A stretch of 64,000 nt of DNA from Lelliottia amnigena (GCA_900635465.1 LR134135.1:3534001-3598000), one strand, 5' to 3'; positions 21,464 to 31,988 are shown, counted from the first letter of the stretch. Notes: generated by a model not told the origin, from the letters alone. A program made the numbers and translations.

Positions 21464-22549
21464 TCAAATTACAGAACGTCTACCGCGTTCAGCTCTTTGA
21501 ATGCCTGCTCCAGACGGGTGATCATGGAAGTCTGAGCAGCACGCAGCCATACGCGTGGATCGTAGTATTTTTTGTTCGGCTGGTCGGCGCCTTTCGGGTT
21601 GCCCCAGCTGGCCTTGCAGGTAAGCTTCGTTGGTTTTGTAGTACTGCAGGATGCCGTCCCAGGTTGCCCATTGGGTATCGGTATCGATGTTCATTTTGAT
21701 AACGCCGTAGCTTACGGAGTCTTTGATTTCCTGAGCAGAAGAACCGGAACCGCCGTGGAAGACGAAGTTCAGGCTATTGTGCGGCAGGTTATGTTTCTTA
21801 GAAACATAGTCCTGGGAATCACGCAGGATAGTTGGCGTCAGCACAACGTTGCCTGGTTTGTAAACGCCGTGCACGTTACCGAAAGAGGCCGCGATGGTGA
21901 AACGTGGGCTGATTTTGCTCAGTTCAGTGTACGCGTAATCCACGTCTTCTGGCTGGGTGTACAGTGCAGAAGCGTCCATGTGGCTGTTGTCCACGCCGTC
22001 TTCTTCACCGCCGGTGCAACCCAGTTCGATTTCCAGGGTCATATCCATTTTGGACATGCGCGCCAGGTATTTGGAACAAATTTCGATGTTTTCTTCCAGG
22101 GACTCTTCGGACAGGTCGATCATGTGAGAAGAGAACAGTGGCTTACCGGTTGCTGCGAAGTGTTTTTCACCCGCGTCCAGCAGACCGTCGATCCACGGCA
22201 GCAGTTTCTTCGCGCAGTGGTCGGTGTGCAGGATAACCGGAACACCGTAGTGCTCAGCCATCTGGTGAACGTGGTGCGCACCAGAGATTGCGCCCAGGAT
22301 TGCCGCGCCCTGAGGAACGTCAGTTTTCACGCCTTTACCCGCGATGAACGCAGCGCCACCGTTGGAGAACTGAACGATTACCGGAGCTTTAACTTTTGCA
22401 GCGGTTTCCAGCACGGCGTTGATGGAGTCGGTACCCACGCAGTTCACCGCTGGCAGTGCAAAGTTGTTTTCTTTAGCTACCTGGAACACTTTCTGAACGT
22501 CATCACCAGTGATCACGCCAGGTTTTACGAAATCAAAAATTTTAGACAT
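21464..22549 (-). CDS. fbaA: FbaA, class II fructose-bisphosphate aldolase, frameshifted near the 3' end
   Basis: A zinc-dependent aldolase that splits fructose-1,6-bisphosphate in glycolysis. Residues 1 to about 314 match E. coli FbaA, including catalytic D110 and zinc ligand H111 in H-T-D-H, the glycine-rich H-G-G-S-G-S phosphate-binding loop and N-I-D-T-D-T. As read, the last 45 or so residues are nonsense. One extra base in the run of four C at 21602-21605 shifts the frame, and without it the protein continues to a TAA at 21469-21471 and is 359 residues long, exactly as in E. coli. fbaA is essential in E. coli, so a sequencing error is the likely cause. It is the last gene of epd-pgk-fbaA. 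Confidence 0.9.
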   Translation of the reverse strand: MSKIFDFVKPGVITGDDVQKVFQVAKENNFALPAVNCVGTDSINAVLETAAKVKAPVIVQFSNGGAAFIAGKGVKTDVPQGAAILGAISGAHHVHQMAEHYGVPVILHTDHCAKKLLPWIDGLLDAGEKHFAATGKPLFSSHMIDLSEESLEENIEICSKYLARMSKMDMTLEIELGCTGGEEDGVDNSHMDASALYTQPEDVDYAYTELSKISPRFTIAASFGNVHGVYKPGNVVLTPTILRDSQDYVSKKHNLPHNSLNFVFHGGSGSSAQEIKDSVSYGVIKMNIDTDTQWATWDGILQYYKTNEAYLQGQLGQPERRRPAEQKILRSTRMAACCSDFHDHPSGAGIQRAERGRRSVI

Positions 22550-22639
22550 GTTACGAGTCCTGTATCTTCGGCCGTTAGAAAAGGTGCGAGCTCAAAAAGC
22601 GCGCTGAAATTTGGGCAGGTTTCCCTGCCCTTGAATGGC

Positions 22640-23803
22640 TTACTTCTTAGCGCGCTCTTCGAGCATTGCTACTGCTGGCAGAACTTTGCCTTCCACGAAC
22701 TCGAGGAATGCACCGCCACCAGTGGAGATGTAGGAGATCTTGTCAGAAATACCGAACAGGTCGATTGCTGCCAGCGTATCACCGCCGCCTGCGATGGAGA
22801 ACGCGTCGCTGTCAGCGATAGCGTTAGCCACGATTTCAGTCCCTTTACGGAAGTTAGGGAATTCGAACACGCCAACCGGACCATTCCACAGAATGGTTTT
22901 CGCGTTTTTCAGGATATCAGCCAGTTTCTGTGCAGACACATCGCCCAGGTCCAGTATCTGCTCTTCATCTTTGATGTCGTTAACAGATTTCAGGGTTGCG
23001 GTCGCGGTTTCAGAGAACTCAGTCGCGACGCGAACATCCGTTGGGACTGGAATATCACACGTGGTCAGCAGACGTTTAGCTTCTTCAACCAGGTCCGCTT
23101 CGTACAGGGATTTACCCACGTTATGACCTTGCGCAGCAACGAAGGTATTTGCGATACCGCCGCCAACAATCAGCTGATCAGCGATTTTAGACAGGGAATC
23201 CAGAACGGTCAGCTTGGTAGAGACTTTAGAACCACCCACGATCGCAACCATTGGACGAGCAGGTTCTTTCAGTGCTTTACCCAGTGCGTCCAGCTCTTCA
23301 GCCAGCAGTGGACCTGCACAAGCGACGTCAGCAAATTTACCGATACCGTGAGTAGAAGCCTGAGCACGGTGAGCAGTACCGAATGCATCCATTACGAACA
23401 CGTCGCACAGTGCCGCGTATTTTTTGGAGAGGGCTTCGTCGTCTTTCTTCTCGCCTTTGTTGAAGCGAACGTTTTCCAGAACAACCAGCTCGCCTTCAGC
23501 CACTTCAACGCCGTCCAGGTAGTCTTTAACCAGACGTACCGGGCTGGACAATTTGTCTTTCAGGTAATTAACAACCGGCAACAGAGAGAATTCTTCGTTG
23601 TACTCGCCTTCGGTCGGACGACCCAGGTGAGAGGTTACCATCACTTTAGCGCCTTGTTTCAGGGCCAGTTCGATGGTTGGCAGAGATGCACGGATACGCG
23701 CGTCGCTGGTCACTTTGCCATCTTTAACGGGTACGTTCAGATCGGCACGGATGAAAACGCGTTTACCTGCCAGATCCAAATCGGTCATCTTAATTACAGA
23801 CAT
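22640..23803 (-). CDS. pgk: Pgk, phosphoglycerate kinase
   Basis: A 387-residue enzyme, the E. coli length. It transfers phosphate from 1,3-bisphosphoglycerate to ADP in glycolysis. The N-terminal R-A-D-L-N-V-P signature lies at residues 19-25, S-H-L-G-R-P near residue 58 binds substrate, and the C-terminal G-G-G-D-T nucleotide motif lies near residue 339. It lies in the epd-pgk-fbaA operon, 49 bp after epd. Confidence 0.98.
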   Translation of the reverse strand: MSVIKMTDLDLAGKRVFIRADLNVPVKDGKVTSDARIRASLPTIELALKQGAKVMVTSHLGRPTEGEYNEEFSLLPVVNYLKDKLSSPVRLVKDYLDGVEVAEGELVVLENVRFNKGEKKDDEALSKKYAALCDVFVMDAFGTAHRAQASTHGIGKFADVACAGPLLAEELDALGKALKEPARPMVAIVGGSKVSTKLTVLDSLSKIADQLIVGGGIANTFVAAQGHNVGKSLYEADLVEEAKRLLTTCDIPVPTDVRVATEFSETATATLKSVNDIKDEEQILDLGDVSAQKLADILKNAKTILWNGPVGVFEFPNFRKGTEIVANAIADSDAFSIAGGGDTLAAIDLFGISDKISYISTGGGAFLEFVEGKVLPAVAMLEERAKK

Positions 23804-23852
23804 GGTGAATCCTCTCGTTGATTCTTAAAGTTTTGCAAGCGCACTTTGCGCC

Positions 23853-24872
23853 CTACCTGAAACCTTGCGCGGCCATGGCTAACGTGGTGTCGAGCATCCT
23901 GTTAGCAAAGCCCCATTCGTTATCACACCACACCAGCGTTTTGATGAGGTGGGCACCGCTGACCCGCGTCTGTGTACCATCAACAATGGCACTGTGGGGG
24001 TCATGGTTAAAATCTACTGAGACCAACGGTAATTCCGTATAGTCAACTATACCATGAAATGAACCCTGTGCTGCTTTTTGCAGTAACAGGTTGACTTCAC
24101 TTGATTTTACCGGTTTTTTCACCGTCACACTGAGATCAATTGCGGTGACATTTATGGTCGGAACACGCACCGCAATCGCTTCAAAACGATCGTTAAACTG
24201 CGGAAAAATACGGGTAATTCCTGCCGCCAGTTTGGTGTCCACCGGAATGATTGACTGACTCGCGGCGCGCGTGCGGCGCAAATCCGGATGGTACGCGTCA
24301 ATCACCTGCTGATCGTGCATGGCAGAGTGGATCGTCGTTACAGTCCCTGACTCAATGCCATAAGCATCGTCTAACAGTTTAATGACCGGAATAATGCAGT
24401 TTGTCGTGCAGGAGGCGTTGGAGACAATACGGTGTTCGGCTTGCAGTTCATGGTGATTCACGCCGTAGACAACCGTCGCGTCAAGATCGTGACCACCGGG
24501 ATGGGAAAACAGGACTTTTTTAGCGCCTGCCGCAAGGTGTGCTTCTCCGTGTTCACGGTTACCGTATACGCCGGTGCAGTCGAGAACCACATCCACGCCC
24601 AATTCACGCCACGGCAGCGTTTCAATACTCTGCTCATGCAACACGCGAATGGCATCGTCGCCCACGAATAACTGCTCTCTTTCCTGGCGAACATCCCAGG
24701 CAAAGCGCCCGTGGCTGGTGTCATATTTCAATAAATGCGCCATGCCCACGGCGTCAGCCAATTCATTGATGGCCACCACGGTGATTTCCGCACGACGCCC
24801 GGATTCATATAAGGCACGAATCACATTGCGTCCGATGCGACCAAACCCATTTATCGCTACGCGTACGGTCAT
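23853..24872 (-). CDS. epd: Epd, erythrose-4-phosphate dehydrogenase
   Basis: A 339-residue GAPDH-family enzyme, the E. coli length. It oxidises erythrose-4-phosphate to 4-phosphoerythronate on the route to pyridoxal 5'-phosphate. The NAD-binding G-F-G-R-I-G-R lies at residues 9-15, and catalytic C155 lies in S-N-A-S-C-T-T-N. It is the first gene of epd-pgk-fbaA. The start M-T-V-R-V-A-I-N-G has GGAG just upstream; a 35-residue upstream extension has no family similarity. PLP made downstream of this step is the cofactor of GcvP, SpeA and YggS elsewhere in the window. Confidence 0.96.
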   Translation of the reverse strand: MTVRVAINGFGRIGRNVIRALYESGRRAEITVVAINELADAVGMAHLLKYDTSHGRFAWDVRQEREQLFVGDDAIRVLHEQSIETLPWRELGVDVVLDCTGVYGNREHGEAHLAAGAKKVLFSHPGGHDLDATVVYGVNHHELQAEHRIVSNASCTTNCIIPVIKLLDDAYGIESGTVTTIHSAMHDQQVIDAYHPDLRRTRAASQSIIPVDTKLAAGITRIFPQFNDRFEAIAVRVPTINVTAIDLSVTVKKPVKSSEVNLLLQKAAQGSFHGIVDYTELPLVSVDFNHDPHSAIVDGTQTRVSGAHLIKTLVWCDNEWGFANRMLDTTLAMAAQGFR

Positions 24873-25068
24873 AGGTCTCCTGCAAGGCTTTCCCTGAGTT
24901 TGAGGTGGCTGAAAGAGTAATCCAGCAACGCCCGGAGGGGAATCCTCGCCTGTCACAAACTGCGACTGATTGGTCAATTGTCAAACAGATTAACAACTGA
25001 AACGCTTCAGCAAGAATAAGCGAAACAGAGAATAAAAGGAACGTTCGGGCAAGCCAATAAGACAGCTA

Positions 25069-25084
25069 TATGACTTGCGTCACA
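25069..25084. promoter_or_regulatory. candidate CRP site upstream of epd
   Basis: TATGACTTGCGTCACA matches the CRP consensus TGTGA-N6-TCACA at nine of ten core bases. It lies about 200 bp upstream of epd, where E. coli has a CRP-dependent distal promoter for this operon. Apart from this and the elements at 25162 and 25200, nothing is seen in the 391-bp epd-tktA gap. Confidence 0.55.
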
Positions 25085-25161
25085 TTTTAAATGGAATAAT
25101 TCACAACGTTTTCACACGATGGTGGAATAGCAGACACAAAAAAGCCGGCGGGGGTGAAAGT

Positions 25162-25190
25162 AAAACGGTAACCCAAAGGTTACCGTTTTT
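25162..25190. terminator. strong hairpin terminator downstream of tktA
   Basis: A perfect 12-bp stem (AAAACGGTAACC / GGTTACCGTTTT) with a four-base loop and T-runs on both strands. It lies about 75 bp after the tktA stop, beyond a palindromic repeat. Its stem is nearly the same as that at 15461. Confidence 0.8.
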
Positions 25191-25199
25191 AGTGTTTGC

Positions 25200-25238
25200 A
25201 CCCTCTCCCGTGGGAGAGGGTTGGGGTGAGGGCATCAG
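25200..25238. repeat. GGGAGAGGG palindromic repeat with TGAGGGCATCA tail
   Basis: The palindrome CCCTCTCCC-GT-GGGAGAGGG is followed by TTGGGGTGAGGGCATCA. It is nearly identical to the unit at 52195 and to the reverse complement of the unit at 47350, so it is a dispersed repeat family of about 38 bp. Confidence 0.8.
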
Positions 25239-25263
25239 TCCGCACACACCCTGTAAACCGCGA

Positions 25264-27255
25264 TTACAGCAGTTCTTTGGCTTTCGCGACAACGTTTTCA
25301 ACGGTGAAGCCGAACTCTTCAAACAGCAGCTCAGCCGGTGCAGATTCACCGAAGGTGGTCATCCCGACGATAGCGCCGTTCAGACCAACATATTTGAACC
25401 AGTAGTCAGCGATACCGGCTTCAACTGCGACGCGAGCAGTAACCGCTTTCGGCAGCACGGATTCGCGATAAGCAGCTTCCTGCTTGTCGAACGCATCGGT
25501 AGACGGCATGGAAACCACGCGCGCTTTAACGCCTTCGGCAGACAGATTTTCCCATGCAGCAACAGCCAGCTCAACTTCAGAACCGGTCGCGATGAAGATC
25601 AGCTCTGGCTGGCCAGCGCAGTCTTTCAGCACGTAACCACCGCGAGCGATGTTTGCCAGCTGCTGTTCGGTACGATCTTGCTGGGCCAGGTTCTGACGAG
25701 AAAGAATCAGCGCGGTTGGGCCGTCCTGACGCTCAACGCCATATTTCCACGCCACGGCAGATTCAACCTGATCGCATGGACGCCATGTGGACATGTTAGG
25801 CGTCACACGCAGAGAAGCCACCTGCTCAACCGGCTGGTGAGTTGGGCCATCTTCGCCCAGACCGATGGAATCATGGGTGTAAACCATCACCTGACGCTGC
25901 TTCATCAGCGCAGCCATACGCACAGCGTTACGGGCGTATTCGACGAACATCAGGAAGGTAGACGTATAAGGCAGGAAACCGCCGTGCAGGGCGATACCGT
26001 TAGCAATCGCCGTCATACCGAATTCGCGTACACCGTAATGGATGTAGTTACCGGCAGTGTCTTCGTTGATTGCTTTAGAGCCAGACCAGATCGTCAGGTT
26101 AGACGGAGCCAGGTCAGCGGAACCGCCCAGGAACTCTGGCAGCCACGGACCAAATGCTTCGATCGCATTCTGAGACGCTTTACGGCTGGCGATTTTGGAC
26201 GGATTAGCTTGCAGATTCGCGATGAATTCGTTTGCTTTGGCGTCGAAATCAGCCGGCATGTCGCCTTTCATACGGCGAGTGAATTCAGCCGCTTCCTGTG
26301 GGAAGGCTTTCGCGTAAGCAGCGAATTTCTCATTCCATGCGGACTCTTTCGCCTGGCCTGCTTCTTTAGCATCCCACTGCGCATAGATTTCTGACGGAAT
26401 TTCAAACGGAGCGTGTTTCCAGCCCAGTTTTTCACGGGTCAGCGCGATTTCAGCGTCGCCCAGCGGGGCACCATGAGAATCGTGCGTACCTTCTTTGTTT
26501 GGCGAACCGAAACCGATGATGGTTTTGCACATCAGCAGGGATGGTTTGTCAGTGACTGCGCGCGCTTCTTCTACTGCACGTTTAATGCTGTCGGCGTTAT
26601 GGCCATCAACACCACGTACCACGTGCCAGCCGTAGGCTTCGAAACGTTTAGCCGTATCGTCAGTAAACCAGCCTTCAACGTGACCATCGATAGAAATACC
26701 GTTGTCATCATAGAACGCAACCAGTTTACCCAGCTTAAGGGTACCAGCCAGAGAGCACACTTCGTGAGAGATACCTTCCATCATGCAGCCATCGCCCATG
26801 AAGGTGTAGGTAAAGTGGTCAACGATGTCGTGGCCCGGACGGTTAAACTGTGCCGCCAGCGTTTTCTCAGCAATCGCCATACCTACCGCATTCGCCACGC
26901 CCTGACCCAGTGGGCCAGTGGTGGTTTCAACGCCAGCGGTGTAACCCACTTCTGGGTGACCAGGCGTTTTAGAGTGCAGTTGACGGAAGTTTTTCAGCTC
27001 TTCAATTGGCAGCGCATAGCCAGTGAGGTGCAGCAAGCTGTAGATCAGCATAGAGCCGTGGCCGTTAGACAGCACAAAGCGGTCGCGGTCAGCCCATGAT
27101 GGGTTTTGCGGGTTGTGATTCAGGAAATCACGCCACAGGACTTCGGCAATGTCAGCCATACCCATAGGGGCGCCCGGGTGACCGGATTTGGCTTTCTGTA
27201 CTGCATCCATGCTCAGCGCACGAATAGCATTAGCAAGCTCTTTACGTGAGGACAT
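25264..27255 (-). CDS. tktA: TktA, transketolase 1
   Basis: A 663-residue thiamine-diphosphate enzyme, the E. coli length. It moves two-carbon units between sugar phosphates in the pentose phosphate pathway. The ThDP/magnesium motif G-D-G-C-M-M-E-G lies near residue 154, with the matching asparagine in Y-D-D-N-G-I-S about 30 residues later. A histidine-rich N-terminal G-H-P-G-A-P-M-G motif lies near residue 26. It sits beside epd, as in E. coli, and with rpiA gives two pentose-phosphate enzymes in the window. Confidence 0.98.
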   Translation of the reverse strand: MSSRKELANAIRALSMDAVQKAKSGHPGAPMGMADIAEVLWRDFLNHNPQNPSWADRDRFVLSNGHGSMLIYSLLHLTGYALPIEELKNFRQLHSKTPGHPEVGYTAGVETTTGPLGQGVANAVGMAIAEKTLAAQFNRPGHDIVDHFTYTFMGDGCMMEGISHEVCSLAGTLKLGKLVAFYDDNGISIDGHVEGWFTDDTAKRFEAYGWHVVRGVDGHNADSIKRAVEEARAVTDKPSLLMCKTIIGFGSPNKEGTHDSHGAPLGDAEIALTREKLGWKHAPFEIPSEIYAQWDAKEAGQAKESAWNEKFAAYAKAFPQEAAEFTRRMKGDMPADFDAKANEFIANLQANPSKIASRKASQNAIEAFGPWLPEFLGGSADLAPSNLTIWSGSKAINEDTAGNYIHYGVREFGMTAIANGIALHGGFLPYTSTFLMFVEYARNAVRMAALMKQRQVMVYTHDSIGLGEDGPTHQPVEQVASLRVTPNMSTWRPCDQVESAVAWKYGVERQDGPTALILSRQNLAQQDRTEQQLANIARGGYVLKDCAGQPELIFIATGSEVELAVAAWENLSAEGVKARVVSMPSTDAFDKQEAAYRESVLPKAVTARVAVEAGIADYWFKYVGLNGAIVGMTTFGESAPAELLFEEFGFTVENVVAKAKELL

Positions 27256-27526
27256 TTTAACTCCAGATCGGACTGTTAAAGGCTATGCCCTTGACGACAG
27301 CGCGTTTTGGGCTATGCCAGAAAAAAGTGCCAACAATGTAACCCAAGCGACAAAGCATGTACATGGAGCATTCTTTTGCCGTTTAAGAAATCTCTGGATC
27401 ATGCTCGCATGTTGCGCAATCTACTCGCCCGCCCCTGTAGATATTCCTTATACTTAGCTTCACGACCGCTTCGCTGTCGGAAAATTTTCGGATTTTATTC
27501 AGATCAACGGGTACGGAAGCAACATC

Positions 27527-28285
27527 ATGAAAATGCGTGCAATAGTGCTGGCCTTGGGTACAACGTTCCTGCTCGGCGGCTGCCAAAATATGGATTCAAA
27601 CGGTCTGATGAGCTCCGGTGCAGAGGCTTTTCAGGCCTACTCACTGAGCGATGCACAGGTTAAAGAGCTGAGCGATCAGGCCTGCAAAGAGATGGATGCG
27701 AAAGCAACCATTGCGCCCGCCAACAGCACATACGCGCAGCGTCTGAACAAGATTGCTTCCGCGCTCGGTGACAACATCAATGGCCAACCGGTGAACTATA
27801 AGGTTTACGTCGCAAAAGACGTCAACGCGTTTGCCATGGCTAACGGCTGCATTCGTGTTTACAGCGGTCTGATGGACATGATGACGGATAATGAAGTTGA
27901 AGCGGTCATTGGCCATGAGATGGGCCACGTCGCCTTGGGCCATGTGAAGAAAGGTATGCAGGTGGCGTTAGGCACCAACGCGGTTCGTGCAGCAGCGGCG
28001 TCTGCGGGCGGGATTGTCGGCAGCTTATCGCAGTCTCAGCTTGGTGATGTGGGCGAAAAACTGGTGAACTCTCAGTTCTCCCAACGTCAGGAATCCGAAG
28101 CGGATGATTACTCTTACGATCTGTTGCGCAAACGCGGCATCAATCCATCGGGCTTAGCCACCAGCTTTGAGAAGCTGGCTAAACTGGAAGAAGGTCGTCA
28201 AAGCTCAATGTTTGATGACCACCCGGCGTCCGTTGAGCGCGCCCAGCATATCCGCGATCGCATGAAAGCTGACGGAATTAAGTAA
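27527..28285 (+). CDS. loiP: LoiP (YggG), outer-membrane M48 metalloprotease lipoprotein
   Basis: A 252-residue zinc metalloprotease, the E. coli length. A lipoprotein signal peptide ends in L-L-G-G-C with the lipidated cysteine at 19. The zinc motif H-E-M-G-H lies at residues 130-134, and the downstream third ligand is in the E-S-E-A-D-D stretch near residue 190. LoiP is an outer-membrane protease induced by low osmolarity that interacts with Era in early reports. It is divergent from tktA and converges with speB. Confidence 0.95.
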   Translation: MKMRAIVLALGTTFLLGGCQNMDSNGLMSSGAEAFQAYSLSDAQVKELSDQACKEMDAKATIAPANSTYAQRLNKIASALGDNINGQPVNYKVYVAKDVNAFAMANGCIRVYSGLMDMMTDNEVEAVIGHEMGHVALGHVKKGMQVALGTNAVRAAAASAGGIVGSLSQSQLGDVGEKLVNSQFSQRQESEADDYSYDLLRKRGINPSGLATSFEKLAKLEEGRQSSMFDDHPASVERAQHIRDRMKADGIK

Positions 28286-28291
28286 TTCCGT

Positions 28292-28320
28292 GGGCCGGGT
28301 TGCATCACGCTTCCCGGCCC
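28292..28320. terminator. stem-loop between loiP and speB
   Basis: GGGCCGGG / CCCGGCCC stem with a 13-base loop between two convergent genes. The stem is strong, but no clear T-run follows on either strand. Confidence 0.6.
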
Positions 28321-28330
28321 ATTAACGCTT

Positions 28331-29251
28331 TTACTCGCCTTTCTTCGCAGCCTGGATATACAGCATTTCCAGCGCCAGCGTCGCGGCCGCCAGTGCGGTG
28401 ATTTCTGACTGGTCGTAGGCCGGAGCGACTTCCACCACATCCATCCCCACGATATTCAGATCTTTCAGACCACGAACCAGTTTAATCGCGCGATCGGACG
28501 TCAGGCCACCGATTACCGGCGTGCCCGTACCCGGTGCAAAGGCCGGATCCAGACAGTCGATGTCGAACGTCAGATACACAGGCATGTCACCCACGATCTG
28601 CTTCACCTGAGCGATGATATCGTCTACGCCACGATCATTCACCTGACCGGCATCCAGAACGGTAAAGCCGTTGTCTTTATCAAACTCGGTGCGAATACCA
28701 ATCTGTACAGAATGGTTTGGATCGATCAGACCTTCGTTTGGCGCGGTATAGAACATGGTGCCATGGTCAAATTCGCAGCCGTTCGCATAGGTGTCGGTAT
28801 GGGCATCGAAATGCACCAGCGCCATTTTACCGAAATGCTTGGCATGCGCGCGCAGCAGAGGCAGGGTCACAAAATGATCGCCACCGAAAGAGAGCATACG
28901 TTTACCGGCAGCCAGCAGCTTCTCGGCATGCGCCTGCAGTTTTTCGCTCATCTCACGCGCATCACCGAAGGCATAAACCAGATCGCCACAGTCCACCACG
29001 TTCAGACGCTCGCGCATGTCGAAATTCCACGGGAAGCGATTATGCTCCCAGGCCAGGTTCGTCGACACCTGACGGATGGCCGCCGGGCCATGACGACCAC
29101 CGGCACGGCCTGATGTCGCCATATCAAACGGAACGCCGGTGATCACCCAGTCAGCGTCGCTATCGTACGGCTGGAAGTTCATCGGAAGACGTAAAAAACC
29201 AAACGCGTTAGATACCAGAGAGTTGTCGTACTGATGACCTAAAGTGCTCAT
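28331..29251 (-). CDS. speB: SpeB, agmatinase
   Basis: A 306-residue ureohydrolase, the E. coli length. It hydrolyses agmatine to putrescine and urea. All manganese-binding motifs are visible: G-G-D-H near residue 124, H-F-D-A-H-T-D near residue 149 and the D-I-D-C-L-D-P signature near residue 230. It lies downstream of speA, with which it forms the arginine-to-putrescine route, but a strong terminator between them suggests at least partly separate transcription. Confidence 0.97.
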   Translation of the reverse strand: MSTLGHQYDNSLVSNAFGFLRLPMNFQPYDSDADWVITGVPFDMATSGRAGGRHGPAAIRQVSTNLAWEHNRFPWNFDMRERLNVVDCGDLVYAFGDAREMSEKLQAHAEKLLAAGKRMLSFGGDHFVTLPLLRAHAKHFGKMALVHFDAHTDTYANGCEFDHGTMFYTAPNEGLIDPNHSVQIGIRTEFDKDNGFTVLDAGQVNDRGVDDIIAQVKQIVGDMPVYLTFDIDCLDPAFAPGTGTPVIGGLTSDRAIKLVRGLKDLNIVGMDVVEVAPAYDQSEITALAAATLALEMLYIQAAKKGE

Positions 29252-29289
29252 ATCCTGACCTCTTATAGAGTCGATACGTTAAAAGAGAT

Positions 29290-29336
29290 GAAAAAAAATC
29301 CCCTCCGCGTCGTTAAACCCGACGAGGAAGGGATTG
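29290..29336 (-). terminator. terminator of speA
   Basis: On the minus strand a long imperfect stem (AATCCCTTCCTCGTCG pairing with CGACGCGGAGGGGATT) is followed by a run of T. It sits between the speA stop and the speB start. Confidence 0.75.
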
Positions 29337-29451
29337 ATTCGTTTATTGCTTAATGGCGCGAATTATCGCCGTTAATTCATACAGGTTCAAGTGAGTATAA
29401 GGCATTGTTCAGTCCGATGCCCTTTACGCTGCCCCTCTCGGGAACGCGTAT

Positions 29452-31429
29452 TTACTCATCTTCCAGGTATGTATAACCGTACAGACCCGCTTCAAACTCT
29501 TCCAGGAACTGCTGCTGCAAAGCGGCGTCCAGATCGGTGTTTTTCACCTGATCGCGGAACTGCGTCAGCAGTTTTTTCGGATCCAACTGCACGTATTCCA
29601 GCATGTCCGCAACGGTGTCGCCCTCATCAGAAAGCTCCACTTCAACGTTGCCGTCAGGGAAGACAAACACATCCACCGCTTCGGTATCGCCGAACAGGTT
29701 GTGCATATTGCCCAAAATTTCCTGATACGCCCCGACCATGAAGAAGCCCAGCATTGGCGGGTTCTCCGGATCGTACTCCGGCATTGGCATCGTTGTGGCG
29801 ATACCGTCGCCATCAACGTAGTGATCAATTGCGCCATCGGAATCACAGGTGATATCCAGCAAGACAGCACGGCGTTCCGGCGCATGATTCAGCCCTTCAA
29901 GCGGCATCACCGGGAACAGCTGATCGATACCCCATGCATCCGGCATTGACTGGAACAGCGAGAAGTTGACGTAGATTTTGTCCGCCATACGCTCTTGCAG
30001 TTCGTCGATAATCGGACGATGCGCACGGTTACTCGGGGTCCAACTGCTTCTGAACTTCATGACACATGTTCAGATAAAGCTGCTCTGCCCACGCGCGTTC
30101 TTGCAGGCTATATGTCCCTGAAGAATAACCGGTATGAATGTCATGCAGATCCATCTGGCTGTCGTGCAACCACTCGCGCAGCGAGCGACGCGTGCCCGGC
30201 TCATGCATTTCTTGCCAGGTTTCCCACATGCTTTGCAGCGCGCGCGGCGCATTTTCCTGCGGCGGTGTCGCTTCGGTGTTTTCGCTACGCTCAACGCCGA
30301 TGATGTTAGACACCAGCACGGTATGGTGCGCGGTGACCGCGCGGCCAGACTCGGTAATGACCGTCGGATGCGGCAGGTTATTTTCTTCGCAAGCATCACC
30401 GATCGCCCAAATGATGTTGTTCGCATACTCGTTCAGCCCGTAGTTAACGGAACAATCCGACTGAGAGCGCGTCCCTTCGTAGTCCACGCCCAGACCGCCG
30501 CCCACATCGAAGCACTGAATGTTCACGCCGAGCTTGTGCAGTTCCACATAGAAACGCGCCGATTCACGCACGCCGGTCGCGATATCACGGATATTCGCCA
30601 TTTGCGAACCGAGGTGGAAGTGCAGCAACTGGATGCTGTCCAGACGACCGCACTCACGCAGGATTTCTACTAACTCCAGAACCTGAGTGGCTGCCAGACC
30701 GAATTTAGATTTTTCACCGCCAGAAGACTGCCATTTGCCGGAACCCTGTGAGGCCAGACGCGCACGTACGCCAAGGCGCGGAACCACGTTCAGACGTTCG
30801 GCTTCTTCCAGCACGATCGCGATTTCGGACATCTTTTCGATGACCAGATAGACTTTGTGGCCCATCTTCTCGCCGATCAGCGCCAGACGAATGTATTCAC
30901 GGTCTTTATAACCATTACACACAATCACTGAGCGGGTCATTCCGGCATGTGCCAGTACGGCCATCAGTTCAGCTTTTGAACCGGCTTCCAGACCCAGCGG
31001 TTCGCCGGAATGGATCAGTGATTCAATTACGCGGCGGTGCTGGTTGACCTTGATCGGGTAAACCAGGAAGTAATCGCCTTTGTATCCATAGGATTCACGC
31101 GCGCGCTTGAACGCCTGGTTGATGGAACGCAAACGGTGTTGCAGGATCTGCGGGAAGCAGAACAGCGCAGGTAGACGTTGCCCCTGTGCTTCGCGTGCTT
31201 TAACCAGTTTAGCAAGATCGACACGCGCTTCCGGAACGTCAGGATCGGGGCAGACGCTGATGTGGCCCAGTTCGTTAACGTCGTAATAGTTATTGCCCCA
31301 CCAGGCAATATTGTATGTGCGCAGCATCTTGCTGGCTTCCTGCGAGCTCATCGCAACCTCCTGCATGGAACGTAGTACACCCTGTTCGCCTGCTGACGAA
31401 GGGGAAAGCGAAGACATGTCGTCAGACAT
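29452..31429 (-). CDS. speA: SpeA, biosynthetic arginine decarboxylase, frameshifted
   Basis: A PLP-dependent decarboxylase that makes agmatine from arginine. The PLP lysine is K127 in Y-P-I-K-V-N, and the Y-L-E-D-E C terminus matches E. coli. The sequence is broken after Q-K-Q-L-D-P by one extra base in the run of four G at 30035-30038, which creates an early TAA. Removing it gives a continuous 658-residue protein, exactly the E. coli length, joining L-D-P to S-N-R-A-H-R-P. This is probably a sequencing error. The start M-S-D-D-M matches E. coli. It is immediately preceded by yqgB. Confidence 0.92.
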
Positions 31430-31437
31430 AGCGAACC

Positions 31438-31569
31438 TCAACTTGTTGTAATAAGTGTAAAACAGTTGACTACTATCGCAGTCTCAAACGGCGATAACAA
31501 CCCATATACGGCCCGATCATCCAGCACATCATGCTGAACGCGAGGCCATGCGACCGGTTTCATATTCAT
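31438..31569 (-). CDS. yqgB: YqgB, small protein upstream of speA
   Basis: A 43-codon frame ending eight bases before the speA start. Its residues align with E. coli YqgB (also 43 residues): K-P-V-A near the N terminus, then V-Y-G-L-L-S-P-F and A-I-V-V-N-C-F-T-L near the C terminus, with the last residues different. The start is ATG at 31569 (M-N-M-K-P); ATG 31563 is an alternative, and no strong ribosome-binding site is seen for either. YqgB is a little-studied acid-associated small protein. Its position as the upstream frame of the speA transcript suggests co-expression or a leader role, which is inference. Confidence 0.8.
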   Translation of the reverse strand: MNMKPVAWPRVQHDVLDDRAVYGLLSPFETAIVVNCFTLITTS

Positions 31570-31925
31570 ATATTGTAAAACACGTATCCGAACTCTGTAT
31601 GACAAGGTCCGGCGAAACCACGAGAAAACTCTTGGATTAACAAGAGCGCCCTTGTTCAGTTATCACAAAGCGTAACCGGCCCTGGAATCCTGAGAAGCGC
31701 CGAAATGGGTATAACATCGGCAGGTTTGCAGATTAGAAATGCGGGTAGTGGGGAACAAACGCACGCCAGAATGGCGTAACTGAGTTAGCGGAAAACGACG
31801 GTTCATTATCTCGTATCACCTCCACGGCAGCCCCAAGCGGAGCGAACCAACAAGTCAAAGCGAATAGTTCAACTGCTCAACCCGGCTGGAAGTGGCAACA
31901 CAATGAATTCATCGTGTGCTTTGAG
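31570..31925. other. non-coding stretch upstream of yqgB
   Basis: I see no convincing gene here. A small perfect hairpin, CTCTTG-N6-CAAGAG, lies at 31629-31646 in the probable yqgB-speA leader. E. coli annotations place the doubtful genes yqgC and yqgD near metK, but I found no convincing equivalents. Confidence 0.4.
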
Positions 31926-31988
31926 ATATCCTCAATAATTCGAGTTTCAGGAAGCCAACGTACATGAAACGTGAAGTATGACGGATAT
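31926..31988. repeat. 63-bp shortened ERIC-like element
   Basis: The left end (ATATCC, then AATAATTCGAGTTTCAGGAAG) and the right end (GAAACGTGAAGTATGACGGATAT) correspond to the two ERIC termini and are imperfect inverted repeats of each other. The usual core with AGGAGCTTAC and GTAAGTGACTG is missing. It looks like an internal-deletion ERIC, about 300 bp upstream of metK. Confidence 0.7.

Noticed and set aside
21572..23821. 749-codon open frame on the plus strand
   Set aside because: It is exactly antisense to fbaA and pgk; long open antisense frames are usual opposite highly codon-biased genes, and no family resemblance or ribosome-binding site is seen.
25075..26394. 439-codon open frame on the plus strand
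   Set aside because: Antisense to tktA and runs through a terminator and repeat; no protein signature.
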